From Bin55 sp028819195 (GTDB lineage: Bacteria > Pseudomonadota > Gammaproteobacteria > Pseudomonadales > Azotimanducaceae): DNA of 64,000 bases. The notes under the pieces were generated by a model. It was given only the letters and a program-made list of their open reading frames with translations, had not been told where the DNA came from and did no database searches. Position 1 is the stretch's first letter. The number at the start of each line of letters is the position of its first letter. Both the position numbers and the translations under genes were made by a program. Of this stretch, positions 8,756 through 18,746 are shown in pieces. Location of the stretch: positions 124,001-188,000 of the forward strand of contig JAPPMF010000012.1 in NCBI GenBank assembly GCA_028819195.1. The letters run 5' to 3'.

Positions 8756-10273
8756 CTAAAGAATTTCGGTCTGCCGAATTTCTTGAGAGGACGCTCGCCA
8801 CTTTGCTGGTCCATGTTCATGAACAGAGTTTCCCTTGGCATCAACCGCGACCATAAGCGGCATTTTGCTTACCTCAAGTTCATGGATCGATTCCATCCCA
8901 AGCTCTTCAAACGCGATTCGTTTGGCATTCACAATAGATTTTGAGATGAGATATGCTGCTCCACCGACGGCGATCAGATAAACCGCCCCAAAACGCGCAA
9001 TCGTCTCGCAGGTTTGCTGACTTCGCTCAGCTTTTCCAATCATACCTAACAAACCAGTCTGTAATATAGTCTCGGTAAACCGATCCATTCTAGTAGCTGT
9101 GGTCGGGCCAGCTGGTCCGATAACCTCATCGCGAACGGCATCCACTGGTCCGACGTAGTAGATAAAGCGATTAGTGAAATCTACCGGTAGGTCGGCATTT
9201 TGCTCGATCAGTTGACACAACCTTTTGTGCGCAGCATCCCTCCCAGTAAGAATTTTTCCTGATAGCAGAACAATCTCACCTGTCTGCCAGTCTTGAACAT
9301 CTTCCTTAGTCAGATTATCTAAATCGACCTCCCTGGCATTTGCATCAGCGCGATACTCTAAATCAGGCCATAAACTGAAATCTGGTGGTTCAAAAGTTGC
9401 CGGTCCAGACCCATCGAGTTCAAAATGAATATGTCGTGTTGCAATACAGTTCGGTATCACCGCAACGGGTTTGTTGGCTGCGTGAGTAGGATAGTCCTTG
9501 ACTTTAACATCTAACACAGTTGTAAGTCCACCCAATCCTTGGGCACCAATTCCTAGTGCATTTACTTTCTCGAAAATCTCAAGTCGTAATTCCTCACTGC
9601 GATTCATGGCCCCACGTTCCTGGAGTTTATGTATATCGATCGGTTCAAACAAGGCTTCCTTTGCTAGAACCATCGCTTTTTCTGGAGAACCACCGATTCC
9701 AATACCCAAAATTCCAGGAGGACACCAACCTGATCCCATTTTAGGAACTTCCTCCAAAATCCAATCAACTACAGAAGCAGAAGACTCTAAGACCGTGAAT
9801 CTCGCTTTATGTTCGCTACCTCCACCTTTAGCAGCAATATTAATACTAACTTTATCTCCTCGTACAATCTTCGTGTGTATGACGGCTGGAGTATTGTCTT
9901 TAGTATTTTTTCGTAATCCATCCGGATCAGAAAGAATTGAACCACGTAATGGATTATCGGAGTTCAAATAGGCACGCTTGACTCCTTCGTTAATCATGTC
10001 TTCAAGACTGGAATCAGTTTGCCAAGTCACGTCCATACCTACTTCGGCAAATACAATCACGATGCCAGTATCTTGGCAAATCGGGCGTTTTCCTAGATAA
10101 CACATACGCGAATTCACTAAAACTTGTTGCAGTGCATCCTTGGCGGCTGGAGCTGTCTCTTTTTCCCACGCCTGTGCCATCGCCGTAATGAAATCAGGTG
10201 GATGGTAATAAGAGATAAACTGCAATGAATCAGTGATACTTTGTACTAAATCGTTCTGTCGAATCACGGTCAC
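8756..10273 (-). CDS. fumarate hydratase, class I (iron-sulfur type)
   Basis: This enzyme of about 505 residues interconverts fumarate and malate in the TCA cycle using an oxygen-sensitive [4Fe-4S] cluster. Visible landmarks are RPICQDTG with the first cluster Cys, the GGGSEHKA and GIGIGGSPEKAM segments, and the beta-half GPTTATRMD. I chose the GTG at 10271-10273, which gives the family's N-terminus (TVIRQNDLVQSI), over a TTG 11 codons upstream. FumA/FumB-type enzymes have both halves on one chain, as here. It is divergent from the DNA glycosylase gene, with about 70 bp between starts for both promoters. Confidence 0.93.
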   Translation of the reverse strand: MTVIRQNDLVQSITDSLQFISYYHPPDFITAMAQAWEKETAPAAKDALQQVLVNSRMCYLGKRPICQDTGIVIVFAEVGMDVTWQTDSSLEDMINEGVKRAYLNSDNPLRGSILSDPDGLRKNTKDNTPAVIHTKIVRGDKVSINIAAKGGGSEHKARFTVLESSASVVDWILEEVPKMGSGWCPPGILGIGIGGSPEKAMVLAKEALFEPIDIHKLQERGAMNRSEELRLEIFEKVNALGIGAQGLGGLTTVLDVKVKDYPTHAANKPVAVIPNCIATRHIHFELDGSGPATFEPPDFSLWPDLEYRADANAREVDLDNLTKEDVQDWQTGEIVLLSGKILTGRDAAHKRLCQLIEQNADLPVDFTNRFIYYVGPVDAVRDEVIGPAGPTTATRMDRFTETILQTGLLGMIGKAERSQQTCETIARFGAVYLIAVGGAAYLISKSIVNAKRIAFEELGMESIHELEVSKMPLMVAVDAKGNSVHEHGPAKWRASSQEIRQTEIL

Positions 10274-10343
10274 TAACCTACCGAAACATTCATCTAAAGT
10301 CAACAAAAATTATGTAGATTTAAAATTCTTGTTGGAAAAAGAC

Positions 10344-10973
10344 ATGAAACAAAGGCTGAATCTGACCGATTGCACTGACAAAATTCTTCTAAGGAGTTTC
10401 TACGCTCGCCCTACTTTAACTGTTGCAAAAGAACTTATCGGCTGTGTTCTCGTTAACGCCACAAAAGAATTGTTTCTGTCCGGTAGAATCGTAGAAGTTG
10501 AAGCATATTTAGGTACCGATGACCCAGCATCTCATGCCGCTCAAGGTCGCACTCCTCGCACCGAACATCAGTGGGAGGAAGCAGGACATCTCTATGTCTA
10601 TCTTATTTATGGCATGTATCACTGTGTGAACATCGTAACCGAAAGAAAAGGGCTCGCTGGTTGCGTTTTACTACGGGCACTAGAACCGCTAAGTGGTATG
10701 GAAAAGATGCGAATTCGACGCAACTTTCCAAAAACTGACATAGCACTTTGTAACGGTCCAGGGAAACTAACGCAATCCTTAGGGATTTCGCGCACTCACA
10801 ATCGCATGGACGTAACTAGAGGACCAATCTGTGTAATCAAACCAAATATTTCGTCGGACTTTCAAATTTCAACGAGTGGTAGAATCGGTCTTACAGTCGG
10901 CGAAAAGTTGCCGTACCGTTACTTCATAAAGGACAATCCTTTTGTAAGTTGCTACAAGACGGTTTCAAAGTGA
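10344..10973 (+). CDS. 3-methyladenine DNA glycosylase (AAG/MPG family)
   Basis: This enzyme of 209 residues removes alkylated purines in base excision repair. The segment RIVEVEAYLG carries the family's catalytic Glu, followed by DDPASHA. HLYVYLIYGMYHCVNIV, the GCVLLRALEP core strand and the NGPGKLTQSLGI loop are all typical. I chose the ATG at 10344, preceded by GGAAAAAG; an upstream frame from 10233 runs into the fumarase gene. The family is patchily distributed in bacteria. Confidence 0.92.
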   Translation: MKQRLNLTDCTDKILLRSFYARPTLTVAKELIGCVLVNATKELFLSGRIVEVEAYLGTDDPASHAAQGRTPRTEHQWEEAGHLYVYLIYGMYHCVNIVTERKGLAGCVLLRALEPLSGMEKMRIRRNFPKTDIALCNGPGKLTQSLGISRTHNRMDVTRGPICVIKPNISSDFQISTSGRIGLTVGEKLPYRYFIKDNPFVSCYKTVSK

Positions 10974-11246
10974 TTCGTGGTGTAAGTGCTGGAGGTAAGT
11001 CAATGACAACAACAGACTTAACGGCATTTTTCCACAATCGGAACAGAATATCGCCAATCCGTGTGGGACTGTGTTGAGGAATAGATGTATGGTGAACTGA
11101 AAACCAAATCACACTTTAGTTAATAACTTTCTACAATATCACACTTGTTTCCAAGTCTCGGTTACCCTCACACCTACCGCGACTTCACAGATTCCCTCAA
11201 AATGTTTTTCAATTAACAGATTTCTGTTTGCGATTCGAAACAACCC

Positions 11247-13067
11247 GTGAAATATAAATTCTCCAATCTTTGGGCTATCACGGCCGGTGAACGTTGGTAC
11301 TACGTAGTCGCGACCGTTAGTTCGACATTGTCATACATCTGTCTGATCGCTGTCCCAGTAATCGGAATGTATGCTTTAGACGTTGTAACTGAACAAGATT
11401 TCGGGTTTGCTCATCCTTGGATTCACAATGTGTCCGAGTTTTTAGGTGGAAATTGGCCATACTCCAGTTACTTAATCGTTTCGGCCATTTTGGGAAGCGC
11501 AATCACACTTATAGGTAGTGTTTTTCAATTTGGCAGAGATCGGCTTTCCGCTGTTGCCTCAGAACGAATCGCACGCCGTTTGCGGCATGTTTTGTTTGAC
11601 CGGCTACATCGAGCTCGAATATCGTTCTTCGATAACGAGGAGGTTGGAGATTTAGTGCAACGTTGTACTTCAGACGTTGATACTGTCAGACGATTTGTTC
11701 ATGCTGATGTCGATGCGGTAGCGCGGGCGTTGCTTTTTTTAGCAGTCATGATTCCTGTCCTCGCTTGGCGCAATATCACTCTCACCGGGTTAGCTTTGAT
11801 CCTGTTACCGTTGATTGTATTTGGAGGTATTTACTTTTTTAAGGCAATATCATCGTTGTTTCAAGAGATGGATGAATCCGAAGGCCGGTTAACCTCAGTT
11901 CTACAAGAGAATCTCTCCGGTATTCGAGTAATCCAAGCTTTTGCTCAAGAACAGCATGAGTACAAACGATTCACCACAGCAAACCGTGACTTTCGTGACC
12001 GAGTCGTGAAATTGAACACGTACGAAGCGGTTTATTGGGGGGTAAGTGATGCCCTCTGCATGCTACAAACTGGAGTGGTACTAATCGCAGCAGGGTACTT
12101 TGTGATGCAAGGTAGTTTAAGCATTGGTGAATTGATGATGTTCACCATGCTGACGGGAATGGTTACTTGGCGTATCCGACAACTCATCGATGTTGTTGAA
12201 CACACAGGAAAAACTCTTGTAGCGCTCAGACGGATAAATCATATTCTTAACTCTGAGCAAGAACCTGAGCAACCATTTCCTCAGAAGACGCCTCGTCTAG
12301 GTGCGATTAAATTTCAAAACGTCTCACTTTCCTACGATGGAGTGTCCAATCAGTTATCTGATATTTCATTATCCATCAAACCTGGTGAAACCATTGGAAT
12401 TGTTGGGCGACCTGGATCCGGGAAATCATCACTTGTTCGGGCGTTACTACGTTTCTACCCACTCAAAGAAGGAGCAATCAATGTCGACGGTATTGATATT
12501 GAATCGTTCAACGCACACTGGGTTAGAAGTCAGATTGCTTGTGTCATGCAGGAACCTTTTTTGTTCTCGAGAACAATCGAACAGAATTTACGTTTTGGTA
12601 CTTCGGAAGACAGATCCGGGAGCATTGAATATGCTTCGAGAATGGCAGATATTCACGATACGATTCTTGAGTTTTCAGCACAGTTTGCAACGAGAATTGG
12701 TGAACGTGGGATCAATCTATCGGGCGGTCAACGGCAACGCATGGCCCTGGCGCGGGCATTTCTGAAAAACGCCCCTATCCTAATCTTAGATGATGTGCTT
12801 TCTGGTGTAGATACTCAAACTGAACGCGCCATCTTACAAAACCTGAGCTCTTTCGAACCTAAACCAACCACGATAATCGTCGCACACCGACTCACAACCA
12901 TTCGGAATGCCGATCGGATCGTTGTGATGAATGAAGGTAGGATTGCTCAGTTGGGTACGCATGAACAATTAGTTTCAGAAGTCGGTTTATATCGAGATAT
13001 TTGCGAAATACAAGATTTACTCGACGAAGCCATCGCCTTTGAAACTCAGGAAGTCGTCAATGGCTGA
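11247..13067 (+). CDS. ABC exporter half-transporter, MdlA-like subunit with a degenerate catalytic site
   Basis: This 606-residue protein has an exporter-type six-helix TM domain (about 1-320) followed by a nucleotide-binding domain. Walker A is GRPGSGKSS, the signature is LSGGQRQRMALARA, and Walker B is ILILDDVLSGVD. The position of the catalytic Glu after Walker B is Asp (LDD rather than LDE), the hallmark of the degenerate half in heterodimeric exporters such as MdlA or TM287. The start is GTG without a clear Shine-Dalgarno. The partner gene starts 8 bp before this stop. The likely role is lipid or drug export; the substrate is unknown. Confidence 0.9.
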   Translation: MKYKFSNLWAITAGERWYYVVATVSSTLSYICLIAVPVIGMYALDVVTEQDFGFAHPWIHNVSEFLGGNWPYSSYLIVSAILGSAITLIGSVFQFGRDRLSAVASERIARRLRHVLFDRLHRARISFFDNEEVGDLVQRCTSDVDTVRRFVHADVDAVARALLFLAVMIPVLAWRNITLTGLALILLPLIVFGGIYFFKAISSLFQEMDESEGRLTSVLQENLSGIRVIQAFAQEQHEYKRFTTANRDFRDRVVKLNTYEAVYWGVSDALCMLQTGVVLIAAGYFVMQGSLSIGELMMFTMLTGMVTWRIRQLIDVVEHTGKTLVALRRINHILNSEQEPEQPFPQKTPRLGAIKFQNVSLSYDGVSNQLSDISLSIKPGETIGIVGRPGSGKSSLVRALLRFYPLKEGAINVDGIDIESFNAHWVRSQIACVMQEPFLFSRTIEQNLRFGTSEDRSGSIEYASRMADIHDTILEFSAQFATRIGERGINLSGGQRQRMALARAFLKNAPILILDDVLSGVDTQTERAILQNLSSFEPKPTTIIVAHRLTTIRNADRIVVMNEGRIAQLGTHEQLVSEVGLYRDICEIQDLLDEAIAFETQEVVNG

Positions 13068-14910
13068 AAGCGTCAATACTACCGATCCACCCGTCACCGA
13101 CGAGTTTCGAGACTCAGAACGAGCGCATATGGAATTGAGTCTTTGGAAGAGACTCTACCTGTACATTTTTAAGTACAAGATGCTGCTGCTCGGAGTCACA
13201 ATTTGTGGAATAATTGTTGGTGTTTTAGAAATGTCGTTTGGACTAATCACCATGTGGTTGGTCCAGGACATACGTACACTCGGGCACGACGCAAACTTAA
13301 TCAAGTGGTCGTGGCTATTTGTTGCTACATGTGTACTCGACGGTATCGTTACCGGCGGGTTTGTTTACCTGGTCTGTAAAGTTCGAGCGTTAGCAAGTCA
13401 AGACATTCGGAACGATGCTTTCGTAAACATTCAAAAGCAAGCTTTCAAATTTTTTGATGCGCGACCGGTAGGATGGATTATGGCGCGGTTGACATCGGAC
13501 TGTGAACGGTTATCGGACATCCTCGCTTGGGCATTTCTCGACTTTGTTTGGGGAACGTCGATGATGTTATCGATGGGAGTAGTCATGTTGATACTGAATT
13601 GGAAACTTGCATTACTAACCTTTGCACTTCTTCCTTTAATCGCATGGGTTACGACTAAATTTCGACGATCTATACTCCAATCAGCTAGAGAAGTCCGTTC
13701 AGTAAATTCGATTATCACCGGGGTTTATAACGAAAGTATCGTCGGTGTTGCAACCAGTAAAGCTTTTGTTCAAGAAAAGAAAAACTTAGAGGATTTTTCA
13801 GTTCACACTGAAAAATTGATGAATTCATCCGTCAAAAATCTTACGCTGTCAGCGATCTACATTCCCACCATTATCTGCGTTGGAAGTGTGTCTTCTGGAA
13901 TAGCAATTGCGGTTGGTGGTCAAGAATTTCTTAACGGCGTCATAGTCGCTGGAACACTGTTAGCTTTTATGATGTGGATGAGACATTTTCTAGATCCGAC
14001 GATTGAGTTAGCAGCGTGGTTTACCGAGATGCAGACTGCTCAAGCTTCCGCAGAACGTATTTTCTCAGTTATGGATGCTGAACCGACAATTCGGGATGAA
14101 GTAAATGTAACTGAAACCAAATTCACTGACATTGAATCGATTCGCGTTGAAGAAATGTCGTTTGCCTACCGAGCCGATGACTTGGTGTTAAGAGACATTG
14201 ATTTTCAAGTGAAATCTGGAGAAACGATCGCTCTCGTTGGACCCACTGGCGGTGGCAAAACATCGCTCATTAGCGTACTCTGTCGGTTTTATGAACCTAC
14301 GAATGGTCGAATCTTAATTAATAACCAAGATTACCGTGATTTACCCCTGAAATGGTATCGATCCCAACTGGGAGTCGTCTTACAACATCCACATGTATTT
14401 TCTGGTACGATCTTAGAAAATATTCGCTATGGAAAAGTAACAGCCACCTTCGACGAAGTAGTCGAGGCAGCACGGATGGGTGGTGCTCATGAGTTTATTG
14501 AACAACTAGACGACGGATACTACACTAACACGGGTACAGAAGGAAGTCGACTATCGGCAGGTGAAAAACAACTGATTTCAATCGCGCGAGCTATATTGGC
14601 CAACCCACAAATCCTGATATTGGATGAAGCGACAGCGACTATAGATACTAACACCGAACAAACTATTCAAGAAGGCTTGAATCGGTTAATCGCAGATCGT
14701 ATCTGTGTAATCATTGCCCATCGTTTATCGACAATCAAAAATGCAAACAAAATTGCTTTTATCGATCGTGGTCAAATCATCGAATACGGCTCTCATCGAG
14801 ATTTAATTGCGAAGAATGGTAGATATACCTCAATGTATCGACAGCAAGGACTAAGTGAAACAGCAAGTACAAGCTATGTCATTGCCGATAAAACGCTAAC
14901 ACAGAGCTAG
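13060..14910 (+). CDS. ABC exporter half-transporter, MdlB-like subunit with a canonical catalytic site
   Basis: This is the partner of the preceding gene, with about 616 residues from the ATG at 13060, which has AGGAAG 7 bp upstream. A TTG 7 codons earlier is possible but less convincing. It has six TM helices (about 35-330), then an NBD with Walker A GPTGGGKTS, the signature LSAGEKQLISIARA, and Walker B ILILDEATATID with the catalytic Glu present. The 8-bp overlap with the MdlA-like gene implies coupled translation of a heterodimer in which only one composite site hydrolyses ATP efficiently. Confidence 0.9.
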   Translation: MAESVNTTDPPVTDEFRDSERAHMELSLWKRLYLYIFKYKMLLLGVTICGIIVGVLEMSFGLITMWLVQDIRTLGHDANLIKWSWLFVATCVLDGIVTGGFVYLVCKVRALASQDIRNDAFVNIQKQAFKFFDARPVGWIMARLTSDCERLSDILAWAFLDFVWGTSMMLSMGVVMLILNWKLALLTFALLPLIAWVTTKFRRSILQSAREVRSVNSIITGVYNESIVGVATSKAFVQEKKNLEDFSVHTEKLMNSSVKNLTLSAIYIPTIICVGSVSSGIAIAVGGQEFLNGVIVAGTLLAFMMWMRHFLDPTIELAAWFTEMQTAQASAERIFSVMDAEPTIRDEVNVTETKFTDIESIRVEEMSFAYRADDLVLRDIDFQVKSGETIALVGPTGGGKTSLISVLCRFYEPTNGRILINNQDYRDLPLKWYRSQLGVVLQHPHVFSGTILENIRYGKVTATFDEVVEAARMGGAHEFIEQLDDGYYTNTGTEGSRLSAGEKQLISIARAILANPQILILDEATATIDTNTEQTIQEGLNRLIADRICVIIAHRLSTIKNANKIAFIDRGQIIEYGSHRDLIAKNGRYTSMYRQQGLSETASTSYVIADKTLTQS

Positions 14911-14923
14911 GTGCTGTTTTTTT
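14902..14923 (+). terminator. possible weak terminator of the ABC exporter pair
   Basis: CAGAGC and GTGCTG around a TAG loop can form a short imperfect stem that includes the stop codon, followed directly by seven T residues. It stands between convergent genes. The stem contains one mismatch, so this call is tentative. Confidence 0.4.
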
Positions 14924-14947
14924 GGGACGTAAAAGAATTAGTAGTTA

Positions 14948-16846
14948 CTATCGTGGACTTTCAAACACCGCTTGATCCGACTCATTGAGATATTGTTGCA
15001 ACGTTTCAAACTGTTCGTCGGTGAAATTATTGCTTGCGTACCCCACCAAAACTTGCAATGCAAATAATGAGCGAAGTTTCTCATCAGCGATGTCGTCTAT
15101 CGATCCCATCAATCCGTCCGGATCGACTCTAGCCCAAGAGTTCGCAATTTCCGGGAAAAATTTGAACTGATCATCCAAGGGTAATTCGAGGCCAAGGTTA
15201 AACGCCTCGGATGTTCTATTCTCCTCAATTAGAACACCCGCGATACCAGCAGTGGCGACTGCTCGAGTATTCCCTGGACGGACTTCTGGCAATAATTTCA
15301 AAGCAGTTTCCAAACTACCCCACCTGGCGATCGAAGCAATGACTTCTGCTTCTAAGCCAACATACTCCACTTCTCCCCAGTCCATATCGGGGACATTCCG
15401 TGCAATGTCAAAAGCTCGTTCCCTTAGTGACTCAATCGAAACTAAACTTTCCGTTAACGCGGCTGCGAGCGCGTATTTTTCCCAGTCATTTTTCCCGTTC
15501 TGCTCAACCCAATCTATGGCAGAGGTTGGATCTAGCTGTACCCAAACACCCATCACTGAACGTAGCGCGGGATTGTGACTGGAAAATTTAAATTCATCAA
15601 GTGCTCTTTTTGCAGCTTCGGTGGGATTACTAACTGCCAAAACACGAAGTGCGATTGAGGTTGCCTCTTGGCGTTGATCGGGCGGAAAATCCTCGAGGTT
15701 TTCTAACACATAGTCAGGGTCTTGCGTAGCCCAACGAGCAACAACAATCCTAGTACCCATGCGAAGTAAAAATGGGTCGGTGAGCTCGTCGAGGTGTTCC
15801 ATGGCAGATTGAGGATCAAAGTCAGCCCAAGCACCGAGTACTCCAAATACCAGCGGGTCGTGGGAAGGTCTTTCAATTTGAACTCTCACCGCATACTCGA
15901 ACGCACTAAATGGTGTGTCCTTAACCGCGCGTTCAAGTACTAGCAAACTTGTGTCGTGTTTGATTCGGTCTGATATATCGGATGCTTGCACTTCATCTAG
16001 TACGCTAATAAGCCCCTCCTGCTCGTACCATTGCAGTAGAACATTTTTCACTAGCCAGTCCTGAGATAAATTGCCGAAAGTAAGGTGTGGTCTAATTTGT
16101 TCCCATACTGCTCTTGGATCTTCCAAATATTCGGAGTTGACTAAGTCGTAATACGCGTCTAATCCGTATTGTTCGCTTCCAAATTGCATACCAATCTGTT
16201 TAAGTTCCTCTAGGAAAGCCTTCGATTGAGTCTTGAGTATGCCTGCCAATGCGAGCTCGCGCGATGCGCCATCTAGACTGGTAGCTTTATCGAGTGCAGC
16301 ACTTAAATCATTCGCTGCCCAAACATTGAATACTGTTTCGATAAACGATACTTGAGCTATACTTGCAGGAGGAGGTGCAAATGAGCTATCGTCGTAGATT
16401 GATCTCACGGCTGGTAATTCGATAAATTTACGGGGTAAGTCGTTGTCTAACGCGAAAGTTAAGGCTTCACCTGGATTTGTTTGACTCAATCTCTCAAGAA
16501 GTGACCTTTGTAATTCGACCAATCCTTGGTGCTGTCTCATACTTAAGCCCTCAAGTGAGTTAACTGTACTCGTCAATGTTGGAACAAGCCATTGCTCCGG
16601 TAAATTTCCCACAAACTCATGAATTGCTTTCCTTTGAACGAAGGATTTCCCGTCCAGCGATGGATAGTCGATCGAACTGACAGTTTCAATTGTTGTATCT
16701 GTAGTGATTGCAGACGACTTGTTCGCTTCGGTATTAGGGGTGGACTTCTCCGCTGAATTACTCCAAACAAAATAAAATGCGCACAATCCACCGATAACCA
16801 ATCCTAGCACACAAAGAACCAATAATCTAATAACTTCATGCCTCAT
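14948..16846 (-). CDS. membrane-anchored helical-repeat protein of unknown function (paralogue 1)
   Basis: This protein has about 632 residues from the ATG at 16846, which is preceded by AGGTG. A TTG 7 codons upstream lacks such a site. One N-terminal TM helix is followed by a Ser/Thr/Asn-rich linker and then an all-helical domain probably outside the cytoplasm. The domain contains repeated units with a W-x-x-x-D-P-x-x-A core, for example GAWADFDPQSAM, ARWATQDPDYVL, GVWVQLDPTSAI and NSWARVDPDGLM, spaced some 35-60 residues apart, often ending in a leucine-rich turn. This resembles alpha-solenoid folds, but I do not recognise a named family. The gene is the downstream member of a tandem pair. 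Confidence 0.75.
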   Translation of the reverse strand: MRHEVIRLLVLCVLGLVIGGLCAFYFVWSNSAEKSTPNTEANKSSAITTDTTIETVSSIDYPSLDGKSFVQRKAIHEFVGNLPEQWLVPTLTSTVNSLEGLSMRQHQGLVELQRSLLERLSQTNPGEALTFALDNDLPRKFIELPAVRSIYDDSSFAPPPASIAQVSFIETVFNVWAANDLSAALDKATSLDGASRELALAGILKTQSKAFLEELKQIGMQFGSEQYGLDAYYDLVNSEYLEDPRAVWEQIRPHLTFGNLSQDWLVKNVLLQWYEQEGLISVLDEVQASDISDRIKHDTSLLVLERAVKDTPFSAFEYAVRVQIERPSHDPLVFGVLGAWADFDPQSAMEHLDELTDPFLLRMGTRIVVARWATQDPDYVLENLEDFPPDQRQEATSIALRVLAVSNPTEAAKRALDEFKFSSHNPALRSVMGVWVQLDPTSAIDWVEQNGKNDWEKYALAAALTESLVSIESLRERAFDIARNVPDMDWGEVEYVGLEAEVIASIARWGSLETALKLLPEVRPGNTRAVATAGIAGVLIEENRTSEAFNLGLELPLDDQFKFFPEIANSWARVDPDGLMGSIDDIADEKLRSLFALQVLVGYASNNFTDEQFETLQQYLNESDQAVFESPR

Positions 16847-16871
16847 TTGTACACCTGTGTAATGCAATAAA

Positions 16872-18746
16872 TCACGGCGTGTCTTCTGTTTCGAGTTGTA
16901 CTGCCTCTGGATTGTTAAGCGCTTCCCAAATTTCTGGATCTATATATTGTTTGAGCGAACTAAGTTCTTCTTCACTATACGTGTCTGAGTGTTGATTCAT
17001 GGAAAACAAAGTCATTGCCATTTGACTTTGCACTTCGCTTGAAATCACCGAATCCAGATTGTTAAGTAAACCAGCAGGATCGCGTTCACTCCACTTCCAG
17101 AGGTTGCGTTCTATCCACTCTAATTGTTCCTCCTTTTTTAACTCATTGATCAATTCGATCGCTTCCCTGCTTTTACCTTTATCGATCAACATGTTCGTTA
17201 CGCGGCTGTATCCTGAAAACCTGACTTCCTCGCGAACCTGAGAAAGTAGAACCAACGCGGTATCAACGTCATTTTGTGCAATTCGTTGTAGTACATTTAC
17301 CTCGTGTCCGTGAACGTCGTCTCCGTTAATTTGAAGTGATTGTTCAAGAGCTAATTCAAACGCTAAGTGAGGTTCGGAGTCAGCAAGGGAATCGGCTAAT
17401 GGGGCTAGTAGAAAATCTCGTAAAGTGTTCTCTACCGGAAGATTCATTACCCAATTTTTTACGGCAATCGCATCAGTTCGTACCCACGCCCAAAGAAACG
17501 TTGTCGCTAAGGATTTTTGCAACTCGGTATCTTCAACCTTTAGTACGATATCCGCCGCTTTATGAGGAGCTTTTTCGCCTAAAGTTCTAATTGCTGTTTG
17601 ACTCGTATATTCTCTGTGTGGTCGAGGTATCGCATCTAAGTCAGCCAGTATGGACTCAGGTTTGCGTATAGCAAGTTCCTGATATGCCTCTTGTACCATA
17701 TCGTCGCGGTATTCGCCGGGAGGTAAGCTTCCCGTACGCTGCATTACTGCGTCTGGATCTTCACTTGCCCATTTGGCAATAATTGAACGGAGAATAAAGC
17801 CTTTCCAAGGAAAATCGTCTTCAAGTGCATAGGTGTATTCAAATGTTGGAACCAAATATTCAGGATCTTCAGCAAGATTTCCAAAAAGCACACTAAACGC
17901 TACCGATTCAAGGGTTCGTGTGTCGGGAATTGACGCTCTCATCTCATCAAACATTTCAATTCCGTCTTGCTTAATCCATGAAACAGCGACTGCTTCTAAT
18001 ATGTCCAAGTGTTGTCGATTTTCTTTTTCGACCAAAGGCAGGATTTCATACCACTGATCCTTGGGAGACACATCCTGGTCAGAAAGTAACGATTGAAAAT
18101 AAAAGGTAAGCGCATAGGCTTCATCCCCGAGTTCGCGCGCAATATCTGTTTGTTCTTCTCGTGTTAGTCCACCTTGAGCTGTAAGGATAGTGTTCAGTAT
18201 CCAATATCGATCTTCTGCAGGCAACGATTTCACATTATCCATCGCGCCTTGAAGGTCAATAGTGGCCCATTCAAACAGTACCAACGAACCAAGTGTGGAA
18301 CGGACCGGTTCAAGTCTGGCTAGAGCAAATTCTAGTGCTTGATGCAGAGAACTTTGCATAAGTTTTTGAACGAGCGCAGTTTGTAGTTCAGTTCGAATCT
18401 GTACCGACACTTGCCAATCTTTCTGAGTGGATTGATTCAACCAATCTAATACTTGTTCGTGCTCAAGTACCGAAACCCACGAAGTAATTGCCACCTTCAA
18501 GTCAAATAGTTGATCCGGCAATTCAAGGTCGACAATATGATCCGGTACTTCGATCGAAGTAATTGGGTGAATATCTGATGTTGCTAGTCTGTCGAAGTTT
18601 TTCTCAACGTCATCGGAGACGGATGGATCGGATTTTTGAGGATCTTCATCTGCGTTGTATAAGTTGTCCAACACAAGAAAGATAGCTCCAAAGCCTACAA
18701 GAACCCCAGCGCAAAGAAAAGCAATCCTGACTAAAGTTTTATTCAT
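16872..18746 (-). CDS. membrane-anchored helical-repeat protein of unknown function (paralogue 2)
   Basis: This 624-residue protein has the same plan as its downstream neighbour: an N-terminal TM helix (about 8-27), an acidic linker, then helical repeats with W-x-x-x-D-(P) cores such as FEWATIDLQGAM, AKWASEDPDAVM, WAWVRTDAIAVK and WKWSERDPAGLL. Both proteins end in a similar motif, S-x-E-(E/Q)-x(4)-L-(K/Q)-Q-Y. The two genes are 25 bp apart and probably one transcript. They are clearly paralogous but well diverged, so the duplication is not recent. No catalytic motif is visible, and a scaffold or envelope role is only a guess. Confidence 0.75.
   Translation of the reverse strand: MNKTLVRIAFLCAGVLVGFGAIFLVLDNLYNADEDPQKSDPSVSDDVEKNFDRLATSDIHPITSIEVPDHIVDLELPDQLFDLKVAITSWVSVLEHEQVLDWLNQSTQKDWQVSVQIRTELQTALVQKLMQSSLHQALEFALARLEPVRSTLGSLVLFEWATIDLQGAMDNVKSLPAEDRYWILNTILTAQGGLTREEQTDIARELGDEAYALTFYFQSLLSDQDVSPKDQWYEILPLVEKENRQHLDILEAVAVSWIKQDGIEMFDEMRASIPDTRTLESVAFSVLFGNLAEDPEYLVPTFEYTYALEDDFPWKGFILRSIIAKWASEDPDAVMQRTGSLPPGEYRDDMVQEAYQELAIRKPESILADLDAIPRPHREYTSQTAIRTLGEKAPHKAADIVLKVEDTELQKSLATTFLWAWVRTDAIAVKNWVMNLPVENTLRDFLLAPLADSLADSEPHLAFELALEQSLQINGDDVHGHEVNVLQRIAQNDVDTALVLLSQVREEVRFSGYSRVTNMLIDKGKSREAIELINELKKEEQLEWIERNLWKWSERDPAGLLNNLDSVISSEVQSQMAMTLFSMNQHSDTYSEEELSSLKQYIDPEIWEALNNPEAVQLETEDTP

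Noticed and set aside
11003..11077. 24-codon ORF with a strong GGAGG site after the DNA glycosylase
   Set aside because: Good ribosome binding site but too short and featureless to call without conservation data.
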